Part shown: piece after piece, positions 32,986 to 39,086 of the stretch | How the letters are laid out: each line of letters begins with the position of its first letter | Position numbering within the stretch: position 1 is the stretch's first letter | Assembly: GCA_910587345.1 (NCBI GenBank) | Contig: CAJUKH010000003.1 | Span: forward strand, 1 to 42,979 | Reading direction: 5' to 3' | Length of the DNA stretch: 42,979 nt | From: an uncultured Oscillospiraceae bacterium | GTDB taxonomy: Bacteria > Bacillota > Clostridia > Oscillospirales > Oscillospiraceae | Notes under the pieces: generated by a model | Told to the model about the DNA's origin: nothing | The model's input: only the letters and a program-made list of their open reading frames with translations | Databases searched by the model: none | Made by a program: the position numbers and the translations under genes

Positions 32986-33015
32986 TAAAAAAACAGCGCA
33001 TCCGCAAATACGCTG
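32986..33015 (-). terminator. Strong intrinsic terminator before the ParB cluster
   Basis: On the minus strand CAGCGTA and TGCGCTG form a 7-bp stem (one G-T pair) with an 8-nt loop, followed by seven T. It would end the transcript that starts at the promoter at 33800-33828 after two genes. No new promoter is visible between it and the first ParB gene. Confidence 0.85.
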
Positions 33016-33050
33016 CTTTCTTACCTGTGTTGCGGCCGGTCCGCTCCCTC

Positions 33051-33572
33051 TCAACCGAAGAGGGATAACTGCTCCGGTTCCGGCTCTTTCTGCTTTATCT
33101 CGTGGTAGCTGTCCGCACTCTTTATGAACTTATCATAGGGAGCCGCCTCAATCCCGTACCTGCCGTACATGGTTCTCGTCCTGGGATTGCTCTCTACCGC
33201 ATAGAACTGAATCGGATTCATACCATGTTTCGGGAACACGAACCTTTTCAGTGCCGACTCCTTAAATACGGGCGGTTCAGCGTTGAAGTCATTGAAATAA
33301 TATTCCTCCGGCTGCCAGCCGGTCTTGCGGAGAATATTCTCCATGGTGGCTTTCATCTGGTAGTCCGGTCTGGCCGTTATGATGATAACGTAATCGCCCC
33401 TGACCGCCTCGATCAAATCCCTCCGGTATTCCTCGTACTGCATCCGCTTTGTAAAGGGCCGCAGCATACGGGTTTCCTGTTGGTTTCCGACCAGGGTATA
33501 ATTCAGGTCAAGCAAACAAATCCTCCTACCGTCTGCCACCTTTGACAACTCGCCGCTCATTACTTCACTCAT
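33051..33572 (-). CDS. HAD-like protein with C-terminal sliding-clamp motif
   Basis: 173 residues. ATG 33572 is favoured (AGGAG 7 nt upstream). Residues about 20-30 read LLDLNYTLVGN, the HAD motif I with the second Asp replaced by Asn (DxN instead of DxD). Motif II is IIITARPDYQ, and downstream YFNDF and AVESNPRTRTMYGRYG resemble later HAD motifs. The last residues are EQLSLFG; QLSLF is a consensus bacterial beta-clamp binding motif. A nucleotide or DNA 3' phosphatase role near the replication fork would fit, but loss of the general acid may mean reduced or changed catalysis. Confidence 0.75.
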   Translation of the reverse strand: MSEVMSGELSKVADGRRICLLDLNYTLVGNQQETRMLRPFTKRMQYEEYRRDLIEAVRGDYVIIITARPDYQMKATMENILRKTGWQPEEYYFNDFNAEPPVFKESALKRFVFPKHGMNPIQFYAVESNPRTRTMYGRYGIEAAPYDKFIKSADSYHEIKQKEPEPEQLSLFG

Positions 33573-33765
33573 GCTCATTCTCCTTTCGGCCACTCCTGGG
33601 CCTGCGCTTTTTCAGTCTGCGGATTCCGTCTCTTACAGCGTCCGCCCGGTCTTTCCCGGTTTCCTGGCAATACTGGTTCAGTATCGCTTCACACTCTGCG
33701 TCTATCCGGACAGATATCTTGCTCTGCTTCGGATTCTTTGTGGGGCGCCCTCTCTTGACTTCCAC
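33565..33765 (-). CDS. Ribbon-helix-helix DNA-binding protein
   Basis: 66 residues from GTG 33765 (VEVKRGRPTKNPKQSK...), with AGGAGG 7 nt upstream; an in-frame ATG at 33828 lies in the -35 box and would precede transcription. The pattern KISVRIDAECEAILNQYCQETGKDRADAVRDGI is CopG/Arc-type ribbon-helix-helix (quoted only in part as KISVRIDAECEA). Ends in a very basic tail. First gene behind the promoter at 33800-33828; may autoregulate. Confidence 0.8.
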   Translation of the reverse strand: MEVKRGRPTKNPKQSKISVRIDAECEAILNQYCQETGKDRADAVRDGIRRLKKRRPRSGRKENEHE

Positions 33766-33799
33766 ACGACCGCCTCCTTTCCACTGTTGCCCTAACAAT

Positions 33800-33828
33800 A
33801 TTATACCATTTTGTCCGACATAATTCAA
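33800..33828 (-). promoter_or_regulatory. Consensus-like promoter of the RHH-HAD unit
   Basis: On the minus strand -35 TTGAAT (33828-33823), 17 bp spacer, -10 TATAAT (33805-33800), 35 nt upstream of GTG 33765. One of the best minus-strand promoters in the window. Confidence 0.85.
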
Positions 33829-33873
33829 TGATTTTCCTTGTATTTATCGGCTTTACAGGCACTTATGAAATGC

Positions 33874-34061
33874 AAAAGAGCCTACCAGCGGCGGGCCCTT
33901 TTCAGTGGTTGTGGATGATCGGAGTAGCTTTCCATGCCAGGCCGTATGCTTTTATCGGGATAGGGGAGGTTTTGCGCCTCCCCGTCCGTAAGGGATAAAT
34001 GAGCATGGCGTAGTCCTGAATACCGGTTCAGTCTACGAATGGCAGGCAAGTCAATCTTGCC
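33874..34061 (-). ncRNA. Candidate structured small RNA, about 185 nt
   Basis: The 34160-33829 gap lacks a convincing gene; the only open frame starts in the -35 box of the promoter. The predicted transcript begins behind the promoter at 34068-34097 and ends in an intrinsic terminator: AAAGGGCC/GGCTCTTT stem (33901-33875) followed by a TTTT run. Between these are nested stems in order: GGCAAG/CTTGCC with a 5-nt loop; CGTAG/CTACG enclosing CTGAA/TTCAG; and CCATGC/GCATGG enclosing TTATC/GATAA and a 7-bp GGGGAGG/CCTCCCC hairpin. This density of nested pairs in one direction is unlikely in random DNA. It could be a known class (compare with Rfam, including raiA and phage RNAs); I could not assign it. 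Confidence 0.75.
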
Positions 34062-34067
34062 AGATAC

Positions 34068-34097
34068 ACTATAACATCCTGGGAAATGAATGGTCAA
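34068..34097 (-). promoter_or_regulatory. Promoter of the structured RNA
   Basis: On the minus strand -35 TTGACC (34097-34092), 18 bp spacer, -10 TATAGT (34073-34068). The distance to the first predicted stem (about 15 nt) fits a start near 34061. Confidence 0.8.
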
Positions 34098-34160
34098 CGT
34101 AAAAAAAACGAAAATTTATGTCCGTGGCTCTCTTATAGCCGCAAGGACAGGCAAAACCAC

Positions 34161-34751
34161 CTATTCCCTAAGTATTCTGGTAATCACTCCGTCAAGGCCA
34201 AAAATAAGGGCTGTCAGGTCCTCTCTGGCTTGTTTGGCGTCATTCTGGATAGTGCGTACATCCTCACCCTCCAACTCCGCAATCTCCTTTGTGTTCAGCT
34301 TGTTTTCGGAGAGGTACAGGTACTCGATCACCCTGTACTGTCTCTGCTTCACTTTGGACGCGGAACTCTCACACTCTTTCCGGTACACTTCCAGCATGGT
34401 ATTCACATGGGCCATGACCATGTTGACCGTCACCACGCTGCGTTTCAGATTGTGGAGCGTTTTATCATCATCAAAGATACCGAACTTTGTCAGGACTTCC
34501 AGATCGGCAATGCCCTCGTTGACCTCTTCCGCACGTTCCAGCGTGTAGACGGAATTTTGTGCGTACTCGTTGAGCTGCGTATATCTCTCCAGAAGAGTTT
34601 TTGTCCGGTACAGCAGACGTCCGGCCTTTCTCCTGGTGGTTTCCTCATGCTCATTCTTGTACGCCGCTATACTGGCCTCTGATGCCCTCCGCATCATTTC
34701 CTGTAGTTCCCGTTCCGAAATGTTATAAGTCTTTGCGCCTTTATTAGCCAT
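34161..34751 (-). CDS. ArpU/RinA-type late transcription regulator
   Basis: 196 residues. ATG 34751 (MANKGAKTYNISEREL...) is chosen because GGGAGG is 9 nt upstream. Long helical N-terminal two-thirds; the C-terminal part reads QYRVIEYLYLSENKLNTKEIAEL then VRTIQNDAKQAREDL, a sigma-region-4/helix-turn-helix like those of ArpU and RinA family regulators that switch on late phage operons. It sits exactly at the border of early and late modules. Its ribosome binding site can pair with upstream CCTCCC in a long leader hairpin. Confidence 0.75.
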   Translation of the reverse strand: MANKGAKTYNISERELQEMMRRASEASIAAYKNEHEETTRRKAGRLLYRTKTLLERYTQLNEYAQNSVYTLERAEEVNEGIADLEVLTKFGIFDDDKTLHNLKRSVVTVNMVMAHVNTMLEVYRKECESSASKVKQRQYRVIEYLYLSENKLNTKEIAELEGEDVRTIQNDAKQAREDLTALIFGLDGVITRILRE

Positions 34752-34760
34752 TTTCCCAAA

Positions 34761-34835
34761 CCTCCCACTTGACATTTTTCCCAAAACGCCTTATAATGGC
34801 GTTACCGTGTATGGGGTTTGTCAAGTGCTGGGAGG
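34761..34835 (-). promoter_or_regulatory. Leader hairpin sequestering the late regulator's ribosome binding site
   Basis: CCTCCCA-CTTGACA at 34761-34774 and TGTCAAG-tgc-TGGGAGG at 34819-34835 are inverted copies (14 matched bases plus CCCAA outside, with a 3-nt and a 1-nt bulge). In the minus-strand mRNA the CCTCCC arm pairs with the GGGAGG ribosome binding site of the gene at 34751. A small inner hairpin AACGCC/GGCGTT at 34803-34785 may form as well. Confidence 0.65.
34769..34797 (+). promoter_or_regulatory. Perfect-consensus promoter on the opposite strand
   Basis: Plus strand TTGACA (34769-34774), 17 bp, TATAAT (34792-34797): an exact vegetative consensus. It is the only such plus-strand promoter I noticed in a window whose genes are all minus. 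Transcription would start near 34804 and run antisense to the leader of the late regulator. Confidence 0.85.
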
Positions 34836-34857
34836 CATTGGGCAGACCTTTTTCTTT
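34804..34857 (+). ncRNA. Candidate antisense small RNA, about 50 nt
   Basis: The transcript from the consensus promoter meets an intrinsic-terminator-like hairpin after about 45 nt: GGTTTG (34815-34820) pairs with CAGACC (34843-34848), inner TGC/GCA, then TTTTTCTTT. The RNA contains the anti-leader sequence TGTCAAGTGC and GGGAGG in its loop region and is complementary to the mRNA leader of the late regulator. Confidence 0.6.
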
Positions 34858-34887
34858 ATTCAGTTTTCAGTTTATCCGGCCGGCCAA

Positions 34888-35484
34888 TCAGCCGGGGAAC
34901 CCGTCAGGAGAAATCTTTTTCGCCATGAACACCCCTTTCGGCAGCGTATCAGTGGAAATGACGTCCACCCCGAATCTGGCGATCCTGATTCCGTGCAAGT
35001 CCGCCTCATGGCGCATATGCTCCGGAATATCCACCTTTTCATCCACAACGATAGGCTCTCTGGCGTCAGATAAAAGGGTTTTACCTTTTCTTTTCCGAAT
35101 CTCGCTTTCCAGCTCTTCCAGGCTGTCAATGACCTTATGGCCGGTGATCTGCTCAAATAATTCTCTGGCGATCCTCTCTGCGTTTGCGGTTGTACGGCTT
35201 TCCTCGCCGTTGGTATGCTGTTTCTTTTCATATGGCGCAGAATACATGGCGGCCATAGATTCGTTGAACTCTTCCGCTTCGATTCTTGCCATATCCAGCA
35301 GAATCTTGTTGACCTCCGTTCTTGCCACTCCGCCGATTTCGACACGGACGGATTCTTTTGTGAGCTCCGATCTGAGGCGGTTCCACATTTTACAAAAATT
35401 CATCTGTGCCTGGTTCCACATTGATTCAAAATCCATGTGCCACCCTCCCTGATCTGCCTGTCTCTTTGCCTCTTTACTGTTCAT
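34888..35484 (-). CDS. Hypothetical helical phage protein, 198 aa
   Basis: 198 residues from ATG 35484 (AGGAGG 4 nt upstream); ATG 35436 with GGAGGG 6 nt upstream (MDFESMWNQAQMNF) is an equally good start. Mostly helical and highly charged, with a middle section RTTANAERIARELFEQ and a more globular C-terminal end HEADLHGIRIARFGVDVIST. No motif is recognised. It precedes the late regulator leader and lies among replication-module genes. Confidence 0.6.
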   Translation of the reverse strand: MNSKEAKRQADQGGWHMDFESMWNQAQMNFCKMWNRLRSELTKESVRVEIGGVARTEVNKILLDMARIEAEEFNESMAAMYSAPYEKKQHTNGEESRTTANAERIARELFEQITGHKVIDSLEELESEIRKRKGKTLLSDAREPIVVDEKVDIPEHMRHEADLHGIRIARFGVDVISTDTLPKGVFMAKKISPDGFPG

Positions 35485-35501
35485 ATTTCCTCCTGTCTGC
35501 C

Positions 35502-35771
35502 TTACCTGGCACGGTTTCCTTTGAATCTCTTCGACTGCGGGCAGGTGGCGAAATGGGAAATGTACCCCACTCCGTCAGCCTCTTCCGGCGTGTCAACGAT
35601 AGTTGCTGTCACCACATCACCGCCCTGCGTGACGATTTTTTCTTTCCCGGCCGCATCTTTCCGGTAGTGGTGAATTGTGGTGTTGACCGGCATATTCTTA
35701 CCGGCCTTTGTCCTTATCCAGAGGACACGCTGGCCGCATCCCCGGCACTGTCCGAAATTATCTTTCCACAT
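35502..35771 (-). CDS. Small zinc-binding protein, 89 aa
   Basis: 89 residues from ATG 35771. The N-terminal part has CRGCGQRVLWIRT, a CxxC zinc-knuckle start, followed by beta-rich sequence and HFATCPQSKRFKGNRAR at the end, which supplies a His/Cys pair for a split zinc site. Such small proteins are common in phage replication regions. No specific function known. Confidence 0.65.
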   Translation of the reverse strand: MWKDNFGQCRGCGQRVLWIRTKAGKNMPVNTTIHHYRKDAAGKEKIVTQGGDVVTATIVDTPEEADGVGYISHFATCPQSKRFKGNRAR

Positions 35772-35788
35772 GGCATCCTCCTGTCTGG

Positions 35789-36421
35789 TTATTCCTCGTC
35801 CTCCGGTTCCTCATAGGAGTAACCGTCATCCTCCCTGTGCTCCTCTTCCTCGTCTACCTCCCTGCACTCCCCGTCTATTACTTCTCCCGGCAGTGCGCCG
35901 GCATCCGCAACCTCACCCGGCAGCGCTCCCTCGTCTGCCACTTCACCAGGTAACAGGGGAGTATTCATCCACGCTTTTTCAGGATCAGTTTCAAGGGAGC
36001 CCTGGCCGCCCTCGCCCTCTTCCTGGTTCCACGGCTGGTCTTTGTCAAAGATAGTCCGCTGATCCGTTCCTGTGATGTATGCCAGGACGTACATCTGGCG
36101 CCCCTCGTCCCATACAAGCTGCATTTCCGGATTCTTGTTTCCGGTCAGCTCGTCTTTCACGGTGATGTTGGAAGAAACCTTATGCTTGAACTTCGGTTTC
36201 TGAATCCGCCTGCTCTCTCCCTCGATATCGGGATCATAGTTGGGTATGCACTCGTTTTCCAGAGAAACATCAATTTTCAGCGTTATGGAGCCGTCCGTGG
36301 AATCGCTGTCAACCAAATTCTTGAAAAGCCTCTGTAATACCCTGTTAAAATTCATCCTGGCCTCGTCAAAGGTTACATCCTCTATGACCAGTTCCTGTGT
36401 ATCATCAGCGATCTTGCTCAT
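35789..36421 (-). CDS. Hypothetical protein with acidic repeat tail
   Basis: 210 residues from ATG 36421, overlapping the upstream stop by 4 nt. The N-terminal 130 residues are globular (MSKIADDTQELVIEDVTFDEARMNFNRVL, quoted in part as FDEARMNFNRVL). From about 150 there are three near-identical 10-residue repeats (LPGEVADEGA, LPGEVADAGA, LPGEVIDGE) and then a run of Glu/Asp. Acidic repeat tails can mimic DNA or bind partner proteins. No family recognised. Confidence 0.65.
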   Translation of the reverse strand: MSKIADDTQELVIEDVTFDEARMNFNRVLQRLFKNLVDSDSTDGSITLKIDVSLENECIPNYDPDIEGESRRIQKPKFKHKVSSNITVKDELTGNKNPEMQLVWDEGRQMYVLAYITGTDQRTIFDKDQPWNQEEGEGGQGSLETDPEKAWMNTPLLPGEVADEGALPGEVADAGALPGEVIDGECREVDEEEEHREDDGYSYEEPEDEE

Positions 36422-36669
36422 GTCTTTCTCTTTACCTCCTTATGGTCTTGTTTCAGAAATGCCGCCACAACTTCCAGGCAGTCAGCCTCTTTGTTCTTTC
36501 CGGCGTCATGGCCGTACCGGTCAGCGCATTGGTCCTCTGCGATACACTCCGCACAATTCAACGGGTCAGTGAGAATATATATCGCATCTTCCAGCGTTGT
36601 ACCCTGCGGGAGAGCTTCGTGCTTTATCAGGTATTCCAGGTTGGACGGCGCAACCTTTTCACTACTCAT
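36418..36669 (-). CDS. Small hypothetical protein, 83 aa
   Basis: 83 residues from ATG 36669, overlapping the HD-protein stop by 8 nt. Cysteines in LNCAECIAEDQC could form a small metal site. Helical ends. No family recognised. Tight coupling to both neighbours supports translation. Confidence 0.6.
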   Translation of the reverse strand: MSSEKVAPSNLEYLIKHEALPQGTTLEDAIYILTDPLNCAECIAEDQCADRYGHDAGKNKEADCLEVVAAFLKQDHKEVKRKT

Positions 36670-37336
36670 TCCGTTCCTCCGTGACGTATGACGCCTCCAT
36701 ATCCGCTTCATGGAGTGCCAGGATAAGCGGGTATCTCTCAATGGCCGCCGTCAGGGTATTGTAGAGCTCTTTCGGCTCCGAGAATCCCATGTGCCAGCGG
36801 ATAGCGTACCTCTCCAGCGGTTTTAAGGTTATGAAATTTTCGATCATCATCACAGACTTTTCACCATGGCCATACGGGATTTTATCATCCACCGCATATG
36901 AGGGCACCGTCTCCCAGATGAAATCCCCGTTGCTGTCGTGCTTCACCTGGCGTCTGTCAGCGGCGGCGACAACCTCCTGGTCATAGTTTTTCTGGTTTTT
37001 CAGCTCCGTTGTGTAAAAGTGCGTCTTACAGATATCATGCAGAAGAGAAACAATGATGATACTGTCATTTCCGATCTTGTCTGTGTCGAGAAGTTCCCGC
37101 CAGACGTTGTGCTCGGAGCTGCTGGTCTTTTTATCCAGGTTCCGGTATACTTCCAGGCTGTGGTGCAAAAGCCCACCCATAAAGGAACCGTGGAACTTCG
37201 TGGATGCCGGAGCCGTGTAAAAATCACTGGCACCGATATAAGTGATCAGGTTCTCCACGCCGGTCCGCCCCGTACTTAACAGTAACCTCTCGTACTCTTT
37301 CATTTCTTCCTGTCTGGTTTCCTCTGTAATTGCCAT
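36662..37336 (-). CDS. HD-domain phosphohydrolase
   Basis: 224 residues from ATG 37336. HD motifs: GGLLHHSLEVY (about residue 54-64), LLHDICK (His-Asp metal pair, near 98) and YGHGEKSVMMIE and HEADMEAS further on. HD proteins hydrolyse phosphate esters, often nucleotides or cyclic nucleotides; a phage role may be nucleotide control or counter-defence. The substrate cannot be told from sequence. The start overlaps the truncated RusA-like frame. Confidence 0.8.
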   Translation of the reverse strand: MAITEETRQEEMKEYERLLLSTGRTGVENLITYIGASDFYTAPASTKFHGSFMGGLLHHSLEVYRNLDKKTSSSEHNVWRELLDTDKIGNDSIIIVSLLHDICKTHFYTTELKNQKNYDQEVVAAADRRQVKHDSNGDFIWETVPSYAVDDKIPYGHGEKSVMMIENFITLKPLERYAIRWHMGFSEPKELYNTLTAAIERYPLILALHEADMEASYVTEERNE

Positions 37337-37428
37337 TCTCTCTTAACCTTTTCGGAATACATTACCTTTGTCTGCGGCCGCCCTTTTCCGGTGGGCTCTC
37401 CCAGGACTGTAAATTTCACCGTTTTCAT
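37300..37428 (-). pseudogene. RusA resolvase N-terminal remnant
   Basis: 42-codon frame from ATG 37428 (TAATG with the previous stop). Begins MKTVKFTVLGEPTGKGRPQTK; FTV-GEP-GKGRP is the start of RusA-family Holliday junction resolvases, which are about 120-140 residues. Here it ends after about 40 residues in a run of charged residues, without the catalytic aspartates. Probably the relic of a deleted or recombined rusA, still translated through coupling. Confidence 0.6.
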
Positions 37429-37859
37429 TACCGCATCCCCTCCCATTCCCAGAGCCCTTGCTGCCCTCTTGCTGGGATAGGGGCCTGAAACTGCTTTACG
37501 TCTGCCAACTTCCAGGCGTACCGTCCGAGGGTATAATCTCCGAGTGCCAGTTCATCCGGAGACAGGGTAGCGACAAACTCCGGCGTGATCTTTATGCACT
37601 CTACCAGGTTCGCTGTCGCAAGTACGCACCCCAGAGGAAAGATTTCAAGCCCGGTATGGCCTGAAAGATTCAGCCTCCGGCATATTACCTCACGGGCTCT
37701 TTCGTCAAGGTATGCGGACCATATTTCATTTACAGACTTCTTTCCCGCATGGATAGCGATAGCGCCTCTGTAATTTGTAGGATATCCCCTGGTCTCGTTA
37801 TGCTTGATTCCAACGGCTGCCATGCTCGCCCAGGGTTGCCATATTGTTAATGCTTTCAT
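37428..37859 (-). CDS. ASCH/PUA-like domain protein
   Basis: 143 residues from ATG 37859. Contains LTIWQPWASMAAVGIKHNETR, YRGAIAIHAGKK, FPLGCVLATANLVE and YAWKLADVKQF, typical of ASCH-domain proteins, which bind RNA or modified nucleosides. Often found in phage replication regions. Ends with the stop overlapped by the RusA remnant start. Confidence 0.85.
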   Translation of the reverse strand: MKALTIWQPWASMAAVGIKHNETRGYPTNYRGAIAIHAGKKSVNEIWSAYLDERAREVICRRLNLSGHTGLEIFPLGCVLATANLVECIKITPEFVATLSPDELALGDYTLGRYAWKLADVKQFQAPIPARGQQGLWEWEGMR

Positions 37860-37875
37860 GCCCTGCCTCCCTTAA

Positions 37876-38385
37876 TCAGTCCGGAACCGGGAGCGGCGTT
37901 GTCATGTACTCCTGGTGTACCGTTGCCCTATCCTGTGTCACCGCCACCGTCACATAGGGATCACCGTACTTGCATAACCATTCATGGAGAGGCTTCACCG
38001 CCTCTTCAAGCTCCCCTCTTTTTTTATCCCAGGCTCTTTGTCCTCCCTGGATATTCAGGCAGCGCTTTTCTTCGTTCCCCTCCGCCACCGGAATATAGGA
38101 CGCCTTAAACAGATTCGGCTCGCAGGGGTACAGCTCCGTATCGCTCCACCGGATAATGTAATAACCGACCGGGATATGTACCACTTCTCCGTCCGGGTGC
38201 CTGGTATAGAGCTCCTTTTTCTCTCCCTCTCCCTCAAAAAAGAGGACTCCTTTGATTACTGCCAACGCCGCCCACTCCGGGGCGTGTTTGCTTTCGTCAA
38301 AGTCCTTATCCACTGCCGGTCTTGACAGGCTGCCATTGTACCGGAACGCCTCAAACTGCATCATCTTCTTTTCGTACTTCGCCAT
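37876..38385 (-). CDS. Phage protein, Gp49-like N-terminal + C-terminal tail
   Basis: 169 residues from ATG 38385 (AGGAGG upstream); the frame is open 35 more codons but these are in the upstream membrane gene. The N-terminal MMQFEAFRYNG and the VVHIPVGYYIIRWSDTELYPC part match a widespread small phage family with a GxYIIxG..xYPC pattern. The C-terminal PLHEWLCKYGDPYVTVAVTQD ends in a tail seen in many Clostridia phage proteins. Function is unknown. Confidence 0.65.
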   Translation of the reverse strand: MAKYEKKMMQFEAFRYNGSLSRPAVDKDFDESKHAPEWAALAVIKGVLFFEGEGEKKELYTRHPDGEVVHIPVGYYIIRWSDTELYPCEPNLFKASYIPVAEGNEEKRCLNIQGGQRAWDKKRGELEEAVKPLHEWLCKYGDPYVTVAVTQDRATVHQEYMTTPLPVPD

Positions 38386-38524
38386 GTTTTCTCTTTTCCC
38401 TCCTTTTCTTTTTCCAGTCATTGATAGCTGCGCTCCCAAAAAGGTATACCCACGGCAGAGAGCAGACGGCCAGGAGCGCAAGCGGCACAACGTACTCGAA
38501 GATTATCTTTAATTTGAAATACAT
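38351..38524 (-). CDS. Small membrane protein, 57 aa
   Basis: 57 residues from ATG 38524 to TGA 38351, with GGAAGTGGAG upstream. Residues 5-35 are hydrophobic (KLKIIFEYVVPLALLAVCSLP), followed by a very basic tail (KKKRREKRKHGE). Overlaps the next gene by 35 nt. Function unknown. Confidence 0.6.
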   Translation of the reverse strand: MYFKLKIIFEYVVPLALLAVCSLPWVYLFGSAAINDWKKKRREKRKHGEVRKEDDAV

Positions 38525-38533
38525 CTCCACTTC

Positions 38534-38677
38534 CTACCTCCCTCTGCTTTCTGCTCTCCGAAACTGCCGGTTTTTCGCCGGTACAATGTTCGGTTTCTGG
38601 TTGAACTGTTTCCCGTATCTGTTCATTCCTACCGCCTCCCCTGCGGCCTTTGTTTTTGAATATCTTGATTTGCTCAT
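38534..38677 (-). CDS. Small basic protein, 47 aa
   Basis: 47 residues from ATG 38677 to TAG 38534, with AGGAGGGT upstream. Highly basic and Asn/Gln/Lys/Arg rich (MSKSRYSKTKAAGE...NRQFRRAESRGR). No motif. A strong ribosome binding site and tight position argue that it is translated. Confidence 0.6.
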   Translation of the reverse strand: MSKSRYSKTKAAGEAVGMNRYGKQFNQKPNIVPAKNRQFRRAESRGR

Positions 38678-38685
38678 GTACCCTC

Positions 38686-39084
38686 CTATCTGCCGGTATC
38701 GGCGGCCTCGTCATACTTTCGTATCCGTAAAAAGTAGTCCAGGGCTTTTCCTGTAGGCGTTTTATTCCGCTTTCCCTGCTCTACCGTGTATCCGTTCTTT
38801 ACCAGGATAGCCGCCGTGTTCAGTCTGTCCTCCTGGTTGTAAATCAGGATTTCCACCGGTTTCTCTGCCGGTGGCTCCGTCTTACTGCCTCTTTCCAGAT
38901 CGGCAAAGGAAATCTTCAATGCCCCCATAATGGAGATCAGGGCGCTTAACGGAATATCTGACTTTCCGCTCTCGTAAGCCTGGATTGCGCTTTCCCCTTT
39001 CCCAGCCATGGCTCCGAGCTGTTTCTGTGTCAGCCCCGCCGCCTCTCTGAATTTTTTCAAATGCTCTCTTATCTTCTCTCCCAA
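38686..39084 (-). CDS. XRE-family transcriptional regulator
   Basis: 132 residues. N-terminal helix-turn-helix: FREAAGLTQKQLGAMAGKGESAIQAYESGKSDIP (about residues 12-45, quoted for orientation as GLTQKQLGAMAGKGESAIQA). A C-terminal part of about 60 residues holds YNQEDRLNTAAILVKNGYTVEQGKR. Lies 2 nt behind the DnaC-like gene, an unusual place for a main repressor; may control early genes or bind the repeats near 4834-4877. Confidence 0.85.
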   Translation of the reverse strand: MGEKIREHLKKFREAAGLTQKQLGAMAGKGESAIQAYESGKSDIPLSALISIMGALKISFADLERGSKTEPPAEKPVEILIYNQEDRLNTAAILVKNGYTVEQGKRNKTPTGKALDYFLRIRKYDEAADTGR

Positions 39085-39086
39085 AA

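Noticed and set aside
33960..34065. Stem-loops considered as a tRNA
   Set aside because: Stem lengths do not fit a cloverleaf and there is no T-loop or CCA-like end.
33882..34097. 71-codon minus-strand frame in the 34 kb gap
   Set aside because: Its start lies in the -35 box of a good promoter, so it cannot be fully transcribed from it; the DNA is better explained as a folded RNA.
34761..34835. Inverted repeat around a promoter considered as an invertible switch
   Set aside because: Arms carry 3-nt and 1-nt indels and no recombinase gene is near; kept only as a remote alternative to the RNA hairpin.
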